Below, in pieces: positions 32,492-40,177 of a stretch of DNA of 64,000 nt. The notes below the pieces were generated by a model that was not told where the DNA came from, made no database searches, and saw nothing but the letters and a program-made list of their open reading frames with translations. The position numbers and the translations under genes were made by a program. This DNA comes from JAFNAG01 sp963824985 (lineage in GTDB: Bacteria > Acidobacteriota > UBA6911). The stretch spans positions 1 to 64,000 of the forward strand of contig CAWGRQ010000034.1 in NCBI GenBank assembly GCA_963824985.1, written 5' to 3'. The first letter of the stretch is position 1; each line of letters opens with the position of its first letter.

Positions 32492-33735
32492 AGAGGGTCG
32501 TGGTCACCGGACTCGGGGTCCTTTCCGCCATTGGCAACACAGTGGAAGAGTTCCAGGCCGGGTTGCTGGCCTGCCGATCCGGGATCGACCGGATTGCCCA
32601 GATCGATCCCACGAATCTGGTCGTGAAGATCGCTGCCGAGGTCAAGAACTTCGATCCCGACAGCCATTTCCCTGCCAAGCGCCTGGACTACCTTGATCGT
32701 TTCGCTCAATTCGCGCTTGTGGCCGCCAGGCAGGCCATGCAAGATTCCGGATTCACGCCTTCGGAGGAGGAAAAACTCCGCCTTGGAGCCGTCGTGGGTT
32801 CCAGCATGGGGGGAGCCGAGACAATTGAAACCAGCTACAGGCAGCTGTACGGCAACGGCAGCCAGCGGCTGCACCCGTTCACCATCCCGAGGATGATGCA
32901 CAATGCCGCCGCCTGTCACATTTCAATGGAGTTTGGGTGCAAAGGTCCGACCATGAGCTTTACCACCGCCTGTTCTTCGGCCGCTCATGCCATCGGCGCA
33001 TCATTCCACATGATCCGGTTCGGCCAGGCGGATGCCATCCTGGCCGGAGGGAGCGATGCTCCCATCGCCTATGGCATCATCAGAGCCTGGGAATCCATGC
33101 GCGTCATGGCTCTCGGAAACGGAGATCCGAGGAGAGCCTGCCGTCCGTTCAGCCGTGATCGGGAAGGGATGGTTTTGGGGGAAGGGGCCGGGATCCTCCT
33201 GCTGGAAGAATATGAACACGCGCGGGCGCGGGGAGCCAGGATTTACGCCGAGCTGGCAGGATTTGGGATCACTTCAGACGCGGGCCATCTGACGCAATCC
33301 AGCAGCGAAGGGCCGCGTCGTGCCATGCAGCTCGCCATCGCGGAGGCCGGGCTCAACCTGGAAGACATCGACTACATCAATGCTCATGGAACGGCGACCC
33401 CTGCCAATGATGTCAATGAGACCGTTTCCATCAAGGAGCTCTTCGGCATGCAACCCCGCCTCGTGGTCTCCTCCACCAAATCAATGCATGGCCACGCGAT
33501 GGGGGCGACAGGCGCCCTGGAATTTATCGCCACGGTCCTCGCGATTCACAGAGGCGTGATTCCTCCCACCGCCAATTATTCGACACCTGATCCGGAATGC
33601 GACCTGGATTATGCGCCCAATGAAGCGCGCGAATGCCCCGTCCGGGCGGCAGTCTCCAATTCATTTGCGTTCGGCGGTCTGAATGCCGTCCTGGTGGCGA
33701 AACAACTCGGTTTTGCCAATCAACGGTCAATCTGA
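32488..33735 (+). CDS. Beta-ketoacyl-ACP synthase II-like, second copy
   Basis: Condensing enzyme of the FabF/KAS II type, 415 residues from a GTG start overlapping the ACP gene. Catalytic residues are intact: Cys in TTACSSAAHAIG near 163, His in NAHGTATPANDV near 302, Lys/His in STKSMHGHAMGATGALEF near 335-340. The oxyanion loop NSFAFGGLNAVLV is present. It differs clearly from the fabF at 44724 (TACSAGSHA), so it is a paralogue. Without adjacent ketoreductase or dehydratase genes it probably performs one specific condensation or a chain-initiation role. Confidence 0.93.
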   Translation: MKRVVVTGLGVLSAIGNTVEEFQAGLLACRSGIDRIAQIDPTNLVVKIAAEVKNFDPDSHFPAKRLDYLDRFAQFALVAARQAMQDSGFTPSEEEKLRLGAVVGSSMGGAETIETSYRQLYGNGSQRLHPFTIPRMMHNAAACHISMEFGCKGPTMSFTTACSSAAHAIGASFHMIRFGQADAILAGGSDAPIAYGIIRAWESMRVMALGNGDPRRACRPFSRDREGMVLGEGAGILLLEEYEHARARGARIYAELAGFGITSDAGHLTQSSSEGPRRAMQLAIAEAGLNLEDIDYINAHGTATPANDVNETVSIKELFGMQPRLVVSSTKSMHGHAMGATGALEFIATVLAIHRGVIPPTANYSTPDPECDLDYAPNEARECPVRAAVSNSFAFGGLNAVLVAKQLGFANQRSI

Positions 33736-33760
33736 GCGGCGGCAGGAGGCAGAACAGGCT

Positions 33761-34495
33761 TTGAGCCCCTCATGGACGATAGAGCCCCTTATCGCCGGCG
33801 GAGCCCTGCAAGCCAGCATCACCCTGGCTCGCAAGGGCCCGGAAGCAATCCTCGTCGACACCGGATACCAGCGGCAGGAACAGCTGCTTTTGCAGCAGCT
33901 TGACGTGCGCGGCCTCAGGCCCGAGGCAATCACCCGCGTGGCGAACACCCACCTTCATTTTGATCATGCCCAGAATAACCACCTTTTTCGCAATGCTGCG
34001 ATTCACTGCTCGCGAAACGACTTTGAGTGGATCACCGATCTGTGCACACCGATGATCGGCGGAAGCGTTACCCTGGAGGACGTTTTCCGGTATTACCCGG
34101 AGCTGAGATCCGGCGAAAGGGACTCACGGGCCATCTGGACCCTGATCAAGGCCGTGCAGCGCTTCTGGAGGGTGGAACGCCTGGGCAGGAATGACCAGTT
34201 CCGCTGGCTAGAAGAGCAACCACTCCCTGAGGGAATGCGAGCTCTGCCCACACCCGGGCATGTTCCCCACCATTACTCATTTGTTTTCGACACCGGCGAA
34301 GGCTCCGCTCTAATCGCTGGAGACGCGATGATCATCCGCGGTGTTGAGGATGAGGCCAGCACCACCTTTCCTCCAACGGATCGGGTTCGGTACAACACAA
34401 CCAAAAACGCCCTTTCCGGCTTTTCCGGAATAATCATACCCGGCCATGACGCCCCGTTTGTCGGCGACGGCATTCTGTCGCCGCTATCGGCGTGA
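33761..34495 (+). CDS. Metallo-beta-lactamase-fold hydrolase
   Basis: Metallo-beta-lactamase superfamily protein of about 244 residues. Metal ligands: THLHFDHAQNN (HxHxDH motif), His in TPGHVPHHYSFVF, Asp in LIAGDAMI, and His in IPGHDAPF. These fit glyoxalase II, lactonase (AttM/AHL lactonase) or thioesterase-like members. The start is set at TTG 33761, after AGGAGG at 33744-33749; upstream codons overlap the ketosynthase gene. Its position 25 bp behind an ACP-ketosynthase pair suggests a thioesterase or lactonase acting on the acyl product; this is inference only. Confidence 0.82.
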   Translation: MSPSWTIEPLIAGGALQASITLARKGPEAILVDTGYQRQEQLLLQQLDVRGLRPEAITRVANTHLHFDHAQNNHLFRNAAIHCSRNDFEWITDLCTPMIGGSVTLEDVFRYYPELRSGERDSRAIWTLIKAVQRFWRVERLGRNDQFRWLEEQPLPEGMRALPTPGHVPHHYSFVFDTGEGSALIAGDAMIIRGVEDEASTTFPPTDRVRYNTTKNALSGFSGIIIPGHDAPFVGDGILSPLSA

Positions 34496-34514
34496 ATTGG
34501 GCAAAAAAGAAAAA

Positions 34515-34704
34515 AACGCCACGGATTTCACGGATTTCACAGATTCAAAAAGCTCAGAGGATCACACGATTGAACCGGAGTGACCTGGCGCCAGAGTTAA
34601 TCAGCAGCGCCAGCCTGAGTCCCGTGGCGGCCAGGTGACGCAAAGCATTGGGTTCTGCGTCGTGCCTTTTAAAAATCAGTGTAATCCGTGAAATCCGTGG
34701 CGTT
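34515..34704. mobile_element. Inverted-repeat element with a GxxExxY gene remnant
   Basis: Arms of 31 bases at 34515-34545 and 34674-34704 are inverted copies with two mismatches. Each contains two steps of the motif ACGGATTTC, read on the other strand as GTGAAATCC. A-rich flanks outside both arms extend the symmetry imperfectly. The centre (about 130 bases) carries a minus-strand remnant of a GxxExxY protein gene. Dispersed repeats of this motif are commonly seen around such genes in acidobacterial and planctomycete genomes. No target duplication could be identified. Confidence 0.6.
34554..34649 (-). pseudogene. C-terminal fragment of a GxxExxY (PDDEXK_3) protein
   Basis: The minus-strand frame ends NALRHLAATGLRLALLINSGARSLRFNRVIL. 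This follows the conserved end of GxxExxY proteins (xLxYLKxTGLxxGLLINFGxxxLExKRxV), a small PD-(D/E)XK-fold family. The N-terminal two thirds, including the GxxExxY motif itself, are absent. It lies wholly between the two inverted arms of the 34.5-kb element. Confidence 0.55.
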
Positions 34705-34766
34705 ATTGTTTTGATTTTCCCAGGTTCGACGCTCACTTCCATTTACACGCGGGAGCGATGCCCGGC

Positions 34767-34796
34767 TTGACCATGCCGTCGCGATTGCGGCATACT
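34767..34796 (+). promoter_or_regulatory. Possible promoter of the ferredoxin-reductase pair
   Basis: TTGACC (34767-34772), 18 bases, CATACT (34791-34796), reading toward the ferredoxin gene at 34844. Downstream, ATGCGG (34822-34827) and CCGCAT (34836-34841) form a hairpin whose loop CGGAGGAT holds the Shine-Dalgarno sequence, two bases before the ATG. Confidence 0.4.
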
Positions 34797-34843
34797 TTAC
34801 ATTTCGCTGACCCCACTCGGAATGCGGCGGAGGATCCGCATCA

Positions 34844-35071
34844 ATGAACGTCGACTATCTGATCTGCCTGCATTGCGGTGCTTGCGCCGGATCCTGCCCG
34901 ACCAACAGCATTTTCCTCCACGAAACCGCCACGATCGAATTTCTTCCAAGCTGCACCGAATGTGAATTGTGCCTGCTCGTATGCCCGGTCGGCGCCATCG
35001 CCGCGTCCCTCCGGCAGCCGCTCCTATCGGACCCGACACGGTCCCTGCGGCCATGGGAGGTTCGATCATGA
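34844..35071 (+). CDS. Small 2x[4Fe-4S] ferredoxin
   Basis: 75-residue ferredoxin with two cluster motifs: CLHCGACAGSCPTNSI (CxxCxxCxxxCP) near residue 8 and CTECELCLLVCPVGAI near residue 37. It should carry low-potential electrons in the cytoplasm. The last base triplet overlaps the next gene's ATG (ATGA), so it is translationally coupled to the geranylgeranyl reductase gene. The same pairing is known in archaea, where a ferredoxin gene next to the reductase supplies electrons for prenyl-chain saturation. Confidence 0.9.
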   Translation: MNVDYLICLHCGACAGSCPTNSIFLHETATIEFLPSCTECELCLLVCPVGAIAASLRQPLLSDPTRSLRPWEVRS

Positions 35072-36261
35072 TCACGATGGAGACCGACGTCCTTGTCGTC
35101 GGCGCGGGGCCAGGCGGATCAATGGCCGCCAAATTCGCCGCGAGCAACGGCGCGCGCACGCTGCTGATCGAGAAACGCCAGGAGATCGGATCCCCGGTCC
35201 GATGCGCCGAGGGGATTGCCCGGGACTGGATGAAGGAGTGTGGCGTCGAGGAGGAACCGGGCTGGATTGCCTGCATCCCGGAAGGGGCGCGATTCTTTGC
35301 GCCCGATGGGACCTGCGCTTTCATCAACGTCAAGAGCGCCGGCAACGAGGTCGGTTTGGTTCTGGAACGAGTTCTGTTCGACAAGGCCCTTGCCCGGCAT
35401 GCCGCGGAAGCCGGAGCCGGGATCCTGCTCAAGACTCATGCCCGTGACATCCTGAAAGATGACGGCGCCGTCACAGGCATCACGGGCAAATCCATGGGCA
35501 GGGACATCGAGATCCGCGCCCGGGTCACCATTGCCGCCGACGGGTTCGAATCGCAGGTGGGCCGCTGGGCCGGTCTTGAGACCGGGATTGCCGCCCACGA
35601 CATAATCTCGACGTTTCAATACCGTCTCTGCAACATAGAGCAGGGCGCCCGTTGTTGCGACTTCTATGTAGGCTCCTGCGCACCCGGAGGGTACATCTGG
35701 GTGTTCCCGAAGGGGCCCAATGTGGCCAACGTCGGCATCGGCGTACAGTTGACGCGATTGCGCGCGCCGGGTGAAACCAAGCAGTACCTCGACCGATGGA
35801 TCGAGGGGCATCCCGAGCTGGCGAAAGGGAAAGCGCTGGATATGGTTGCGGGTGCGGTTTCGGCTAATCGGCCGCTGGCAAAAACCGTGGGGAGCGGCAT
35901 CATGCTGGTCGGCGATGCCGCCCGCCTGATCAATCCCCTGACCGGGGGGGGGATCGTCAATGCCTGCATTTCGGGAAAGCTGGCCGGCGAAACGGCGGCA
36001 GCGGCCGTGAAACGTGGGGATTGCAGCGAAAAATTCCTCCAGAAGTATGAAAAGGCCTGGCGCGCCCGCCTGGAAAAAGAGCTCCTCCGGAACTGGATGG
36101 CCAAAGACAAGGTCGCCAAACTCGACGATGAAACTTTCAATCGGATCATCGCCACCCTCGCCGAAGCCCGACCGGACGCCAATTCGCGCTCCCTGCTGCT
36201 CGCCATCGGGCGAAAACACCCGAGTCTGGTAGCCGAATTTTCCCAACTACTCTGGGCATGA
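35068..36261 (+). CDS. Geranylgeranyl reductase family flavoprotein
   Basis: FAD-dependent prenyl reductase of the GGR family, which saturates isoprenoid chains of archaeal ether lipids, chlorophyll or menaquinone. From ATG 35068 (GGGAGG seven bases upstream) it has 397 residues. Motifs: VVGAGPGGSMAAKFAA (FAD), VRCAEGI with the catalytic-region Cys, the substrate motif YIWVFPKG (YxWxFP) and LVGDAARLINPLTGGGI (second FAD motif). It has the archaeal-type length without a transit extension. With its coupled ferredoxin it could reduce menaquinone side chains or other polyprenyl lipids; the substrate cannot be told from sequence. Confidence 0.9.
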   Translation: MITMETDVLVVGAGPGGSMAAKFAASNGARTLLIEKRQEIGSPVRCAEGIARDWMKECGVEEEPGWIACIPEGARFFAPDGTCAFINVKSAGNEVGLVLERVLFDKALARHAAEAGAGILLKTHARDILKDDGAVTGITGKSMGRDIEIRARVTIAADGFESQVGRWAGLETGIAAHDIISTFQYRLCNIEQGARCCDFYVGSCAPGGYIWVFPKGPNVANVGIGVQLTRLRAPGETKQYLDRWIEGHPELAKGKALDMVAGAVSANRPLAKTVGSGIMLVGDAARLINPLTGGGIVNACISGKLAGETAAAAVKRGDCSEKFLQKYEKAWRARLEKELLRNWMAKDKVAKLDDETFNRIIATLAEARPDANSRSLLLAIGRKHPSLVAEFSQLLWA

Positions 36262-36395
36262 ACTGACTTTCAGCTTCCGCGCGTCGGAAATCGGGTGAGG
36301 AACATATACTCCCCCGGCGGGATTCCTGAATTCTGTAGCCCCATGCCTCCCTCCGCTATAGAATCAATCGACACTTTGATTGCAGAGGATTCTCT

Positions 36396-37163
36396 ATGAA
36401 GGCACTGCTCATTGATATCGACGGGGTCATCCTGGGCGGCGACACCTCACTTCCCGGAGCCAAGGAATTTGTCGCCTGGCTGCTGGATTCGGGTCGCCAG
36501 TTTCTTTTCCTCACCAATTATCCATCACAGACTCCGGCGGATCTGGCGCTGCGCATGGGAGCCTCGGGCATTGAGGTGTCGCCGGACCACTTTTTCACCT
36601 CAGCGATGGCCACCGCCGAGTTTCTCGCCAAGCAAGCAGGCACCCGCCGTCGGGCATTTGTGGTGGGCGAGGGGGCGCTGGTACACGAGCTGTACAACGT
36701 AGGCTTTACCATTTCAGAAACCGATGCCGATTTCGTGGTTCTGGGTGAGACGCGGCATTACAACTTCGAGATGATTCAGCGCGCCTCTCAACTCATCCAG
36801 AGGGGGGCAAGATTCATCGCCACCAATCCCGACGTCGCCGGCCCCACGGGACGCCCAAGCTGCGGATCATTTGCGGCGCCGATCGAACGCATCACCGGAA
36901 AAAGACCCTTTTACGTCGGCAAGCCGAATGCCTTCATGATGCGCGCCGGACTGAAGCACCTCGATTCCCATTCAGCGGATGCCTGCATGATCGGGGACAA
37001 TATGGAAACCGATATCATCGCCGGCGTCCAGGCGGGAATCCTGACGATTCTCGTTCTCTCGGGCATCAGCCGCGAGGAGGATCTCGACCGCTTCGCTTAC
37101 CGGCCCGACTACACAGTCCCCGACGCTTTTGCCCTCCGTGAACTCCTGGATCGTTTAACCTGA
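36396..37163 (+). CDS. HAD-IIA family phosphatase, NagD-like
   Basis: Haloacid dehalogenase hydrolase of class IIA, 255 residues. Motif I is LLIDIDGVILGGD (DxD near residues 7-9), motif II LFLTNYPSQ, motif III Lys in YVGKPNAFMM, motif IV MIGDNMETDIIAGVQAG. The large C2 cap between motifs II and III is typical of NagD/p-nitrophenyl phosphatases that act on nucleotides or sugar phosphates. It is convergent with ribD and the two reading frames overlap by 9 bases at their ends. Confidence 0.9.
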   Translation: MKALLIDIDGVILGGDTSLPGAKEFVAWLLDSGRQFLFLTNYPSQTPADLALRMGASGIEVSPDHFFTSAMATAEFLAKQAGTRRRAFVVGEGALVHELYNVGFTISETDADFVVLGETRHYNFEMIQRASQLIQRGARFIATNPDVAGPTGRPSCGSFAAPIERITGKRPFYVGKPNAFMMRAGLKHLDSHSADACMIGDNMETDIIAGVQAGILTILVLSGISREEDLDRFAYRPDYTVPDAFALRELLDRLT

Positions 37164-38324
37164 GCCGGGCTCAGCTGACCCGCTAGCTCCCAAGCGCCAG
37201 GGGGATAGAATGGACCGCGAATAGCAGGGGTAGGCTTCCAGAATCATGTCAAGACCAGCCTTTCTCCTGCGGCTGATTCTGAAGCGCGGCGCGGCGTCCG
37301 CGGATGCATACCCGGCCCCTCCCGCCAGCGGAACCGCGTCCTTCCCGCCCAAAACTATCGGAGCAATGATGAAGTAGAACTTGTCGATCAGATTGGCCGA
37401 CAAAAATGACCAGTGAATCTCGCTCCCCCCCTCGACCAGCACGCTGAGGATGTCCCTCTCCCCAAGCCGGCGGACAACCTGATTCAGGTCTAGACCCCGC
37501 GGGCTGCGAGCCACGGGACAGATTTCGGCGCCCAGGCCCTCCAACCTCCGCTTGCGGTCATGGGGAGCATCGGGAGCGCAAAAGAGCAGGATGCGCCGCT
37601 CCGCGGCATCCGCAGTGAAAACGCGGGCATTGAGCGGCGTGCGCAGCTGGCTGTCCAGAATCGCCGTCAGAAGCGGACGCCCCTTCGGGACTCTGCCCCG
37701 GTAGGTGAGTTGGGGATCGTCCGCAAGCACGGTCCCCACACCCACCAGCAGGGCATCCAGTTCCCAACGCAGGCGCTGGCCGAATCCGCGGCCGGGCACG
37801 GAGCTGATCCATCCACTCGGACGTCCTGCGGCGGCAATCCGTCCATCCAGCGACATTCCGGCTTTACCGACCACCAGCGGCAGGCCGGTCGTCACATGGC
37901 AGGCGAACGCTTCTATCAAGCGACTGGCTTTGGCCTGTGACAGCCCTGCCACCACCTCGATCCCCGCGGATCGCAACGCGGCGATTCCCCGCCCGGAGAC
38001 TTTCGGGTTAGGGTCCAGATGTGCAACCAGGACGCGACTGACGCCTGCGGCAATCAGTGAAGTCACACAAGGAGGAGTCCGGCCGTAGTGACAGCAGGGC
38101 TCCAGGGTGACGTAAACATCGGCCCCGCGCGCCAGCGACCCCGACATCGCCAGGGCGCGTACCTCGGCGTGATCGCGAGTCGCATATTCATGCCAGCCTT
38201 CCCCGACAACCCGGTCTCCCCTGACGATTACACATCCGACCGGAGGATTGGGACTTGCCAGGCCGGCCGATTTTTCCGCCAGGGCCAACGCACGTCTCAT
38301 AAACCCGCGCTCAGGAGTATCCAT
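37155..38324 (-). CDS. ribD: Bifunctional riboflavin deaminase/reductase RibD
   Basis: RibD carries out two consecutive steps of riboflavin synthesis. The deaminase domain (about 1-145) has the zinc site HAEVRAL and PCCHYGRTPPC and the entry sequence ASPNPPVGCVIV. The reductase domain (about 146-365) has KAGMSLDGRIA, DALLVGVGTVLADDPQLTYR, and LVEGGSEIHWSFL. The start is ATG 38324 (MDTPERGFMRRALALAEKS), 389 residues. The tail after about 370 (PCYSRSILSPWRLGASGSAEPGSG) is unusual, reading into the convergent HAD gene end. Other rib genes are not in the window. Confidence 0.96.
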   Translation of the reverse strand: MDTPERGFMRRALALAEKSAGLASPNPPVGCVIVRGDRVVGEGWHEYATRDHAEVRALAMSGSLARGADVYVTLEPCCHYGRTPPCVTSLIAAGVSRVLVAHLDPNPKVSGRGIAALRSAGIEVVAGLSQAKASRLIEAFACHVTTGLPLVVGKAGMSLDGRIAAAGRPSGWISSVPGRGFGQRLRWELDALLVGVGTVLADDPQLTYRGRVPKGRPLLTAILDSQLRTPLNARVFTADAAERRILLFCAPDAPHDRKRRLEGLGAEICPVARSPRGLDLNQVVRRLGERDILSVLVEGGSEIHWSFLSANLIDKFYFIIAPIVLGGKDAVPLAGGAGYASADAAPRFRISRRRKAGLDMILEAYPCYSRSILSPWRLGASGSAEPGSG

Positions 38325-38390
38325 CCAGCACTCCGGCTCGCGATCCACAGCACCCCACCCGCCGATTCGGGCCGGGGAGCAATAATCGCA

Positions 38391-39662
38391 TCAATCTGCG
38401 GGAGGGGGCAATTGCACGCGAAGTCGGCGAATCCGCTTCCGATCGGCATCCAGGATCTGCACGCGCATCCCCTCGAGATCAAACTCTTCCCCCGGCGCCG
38501 GAATCCGCCCCAGAAACGCAGCCACCCACCCGGCCACCGTGGAAGCGTCGCAACCGATAAATTTCTTTCCTGCCAGGTCTTCGAGGTGGTAGAGCTCAGT
38601 CCCCCCACGAAACACATAGCTTCTGGGGCTCTCTTCAACGATCTCCCTTACCTTGGCCTGATCCTCATCGCGAATTTCCCCCACGATCTCCTCAACCAGA
38701 TCCTCGATCGTCACCAGGCCGGCGACCCCGCCGAATTCGTCTATGACGATGGCGGTGTGATCCCCTCGCAGCTGCAGTTCTTTCAGCAGCGCGGATACGC
38801 GCTTGGTTTCAGGCACAAACAATGCGGGATGGATCAGTTTCAGAATCGGTTCGGATTCCTTTCCCTGGGAGTACTGCGCCAAAAGCTGACGGATATACGC
38901 AATCCCGATAATGTGATCGATATCGCCGCGATAGATGGGAATCCGGGAATGGCGGCTCGCCACCATGATGTCGCGCAACTCTCCCAGAGCGATATCCTCC
39001 CGGCATGCCACAATATTGGTCCGCGGAGTCATCACCTCCCGCACCAGCGTGTCGCCGAACTCGACGACCGACTGGATGAGTTGCGTATCCTCTTCCTCGA
39101 GAATCCCTTCATCCTCGCCAATCTCCAGATAGGCCTGGATCTCCTGGTCGGTCGTCCCCTCGTCACCCGGGTCGGCGGGAGTCTCGGTCTCCTGATACAG
39201 CCGCTTGAAAAGACCTAACAGGCTTGAAAGGGGTATGGCCACCACGCGCAATGCCACGATCAAAGGGTGGAGGTAGTGAAGCAGCAGGATCAGCTTTTTC
39301 TCGGACTCATTCTGAGTCAGCACCCGCGGAAGCAGCTGCCGGAAGATGATGGATGTCCCGAGCGCCAGCCCGAAGGCGAACGCGACACTCCAATCGGGCC
39401 AGGCCCTTGTGGAGACCAGGGTGATCAGAATCGCCGCCACCACAAGGGCCGCTTGAATTCCCAACTGGAGGGGTACGAGCAGATCTGTCTTGTTCTCGAT
39501 CACCATCGCCAGCAGGCGAGGCACATTCTCATTCTTGCGCTCCAGGCCCATGCGCAAGGTGACCGGACTCGCCTCGATCAATGCCCCCTCTATCAGCGAG
39601 AGCAGGAACAGGATGGCGATGCTGATCAGGATCGCTGCGATCTCGGGATAGAATTGAGCCAT
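38391..39662 (-). CDS. CorC/HlyC-type membrane protein with CBS pair
   Basis: 423-residue CNNM/CorC-family protein. An N-terminal DUF21-type membrane domain (about 1-150; three or four hydrophobic segments, with LSLIEGALIEASPVTLRM where the family has the small-xEx pattern) is followed by a CBS pair (about 200-320; VREVMTPRTNIVAC, SRIPIYRGDIDHIIGIAYIRQLL, TAIVIDEFGGVAGLVTIEDLVEEIVGEIRDE) and a CorC_HlyC transport-associated domain (about 335-420). Family members are linked to Mg/Co efflux. The gene follows ybeY by two bases, the common ybeY-corC arrangement. Confidence 0.92.
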   Translation of the reverse strand: MAQFYPEIAAILISIAILFLLSLIEGALIEASPVTLRMGLERKNENVPRLLAMVIENKTDLLVPLQLGIQAALVVAAILITLVSTRAWPDWSVAFAFGLALGTSIIFRQLLPRVLTQNESEKKLILLLHYLHPLIVALRVVAIPLSSLLGLFKRLYQETETPADPGDEGTTDQEIQAYLEIGEDEGILEEEDTQLIQSVVEFGDTLVREVMTPRTNIVACREDIALGELRDIMVASRHSRIPIYRGDIDHIIGIAYIRQLLAQYSQGKESEPILKLIHPALFVPETKRVSALLKELQLRGDHTAIVIDEFGGVAGLVTIEDLVEEIVGEIRDEDQAKVREIVEESPRSYVFRGGTELYHLEDLAGKKFIGCDASTVAGWVAAFLGRIPAPGEEFDLEGMRVQILDADRKRIRRLRVQLPPPAD

Positions 39663-39664
39663 AC

Positions 39665-40177
39665 TCAGTTCCTCTCCTCCGCCACTGCCCCCCCCTGCCC
39701 TAACCCCCGCCTGGCCCGCAGACGGCGCTGAAGCCTGTACATTTCTCCGGAGTCCGTTTCGTGATCATAACCCAACAGGTGCAGGATCCCATGAACCAGG
39801 AGCTTGCGCACTTCCCGGTCAAGACTGGTGCGCCAACGGCGGCAATAGCCGGAAGCGACCGAGGGAGCGATCACGATATCACCAAGGAAGGGAATCCCCT
39901 CAATTATCTCATCCTCATATCCGAAGCTCAGGACATCGGTCGGATAATCCCTGCCCAGGTGCTTCCGGTTCAGTCCCCTCATCCTGAGAGCAGTCACAAA
40001 GGTAACGGTAAGCTCGACATGGTGCTTCCCCATCACCCGCAACACTTCATTGCAGAACGAAATCACGTTACGCCGGAAAACCCTATACTGCTTTTGCGTG
40101 TTTAGAACTTGAGTTCGTGACGGGGAGCCTGTCTGCTTTTTCCTGGACGCTCTTGAAGTCATAGCCTGGATAGTCAA
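39665..40177 (-). CDS. ybeY: Endoribonuclease YbeY
   Basis: YbeY is a zinc-dependent RNase for 16S rRNA 3'-end maturation and ribosome quality control. The hallmark HGILHLLGYDHETD (H3 zinc motif) is present near residue 133, with TDVLSFGYED (the family TDVLSFP pattern) and LGDIVIAP. The start is uncertain: the ORF begins at 40177 and overlaps the end of the PgpH-like gene by 95 bases, and its first 30 residues are Ser/Arg-rich and not family-like. It is followed closely by the corC-like gene. Confidence 0.92.
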   Translation of the reverse strand: MTIQAMTSRASRKKQTGSPSRTQVLNTQKQYRVFRRNVISFCNEVLRVMGKHHVELTVTFVTALRMRGLNRKHLGRDYPTDVLSFGYEDEIIEGIPFLGDIVIAPSVASGYCRRWRTSLDREVRKLLVHGILHLLGYDHETDSGEMYRLQRRLRARRGLGQGGAVAEERN

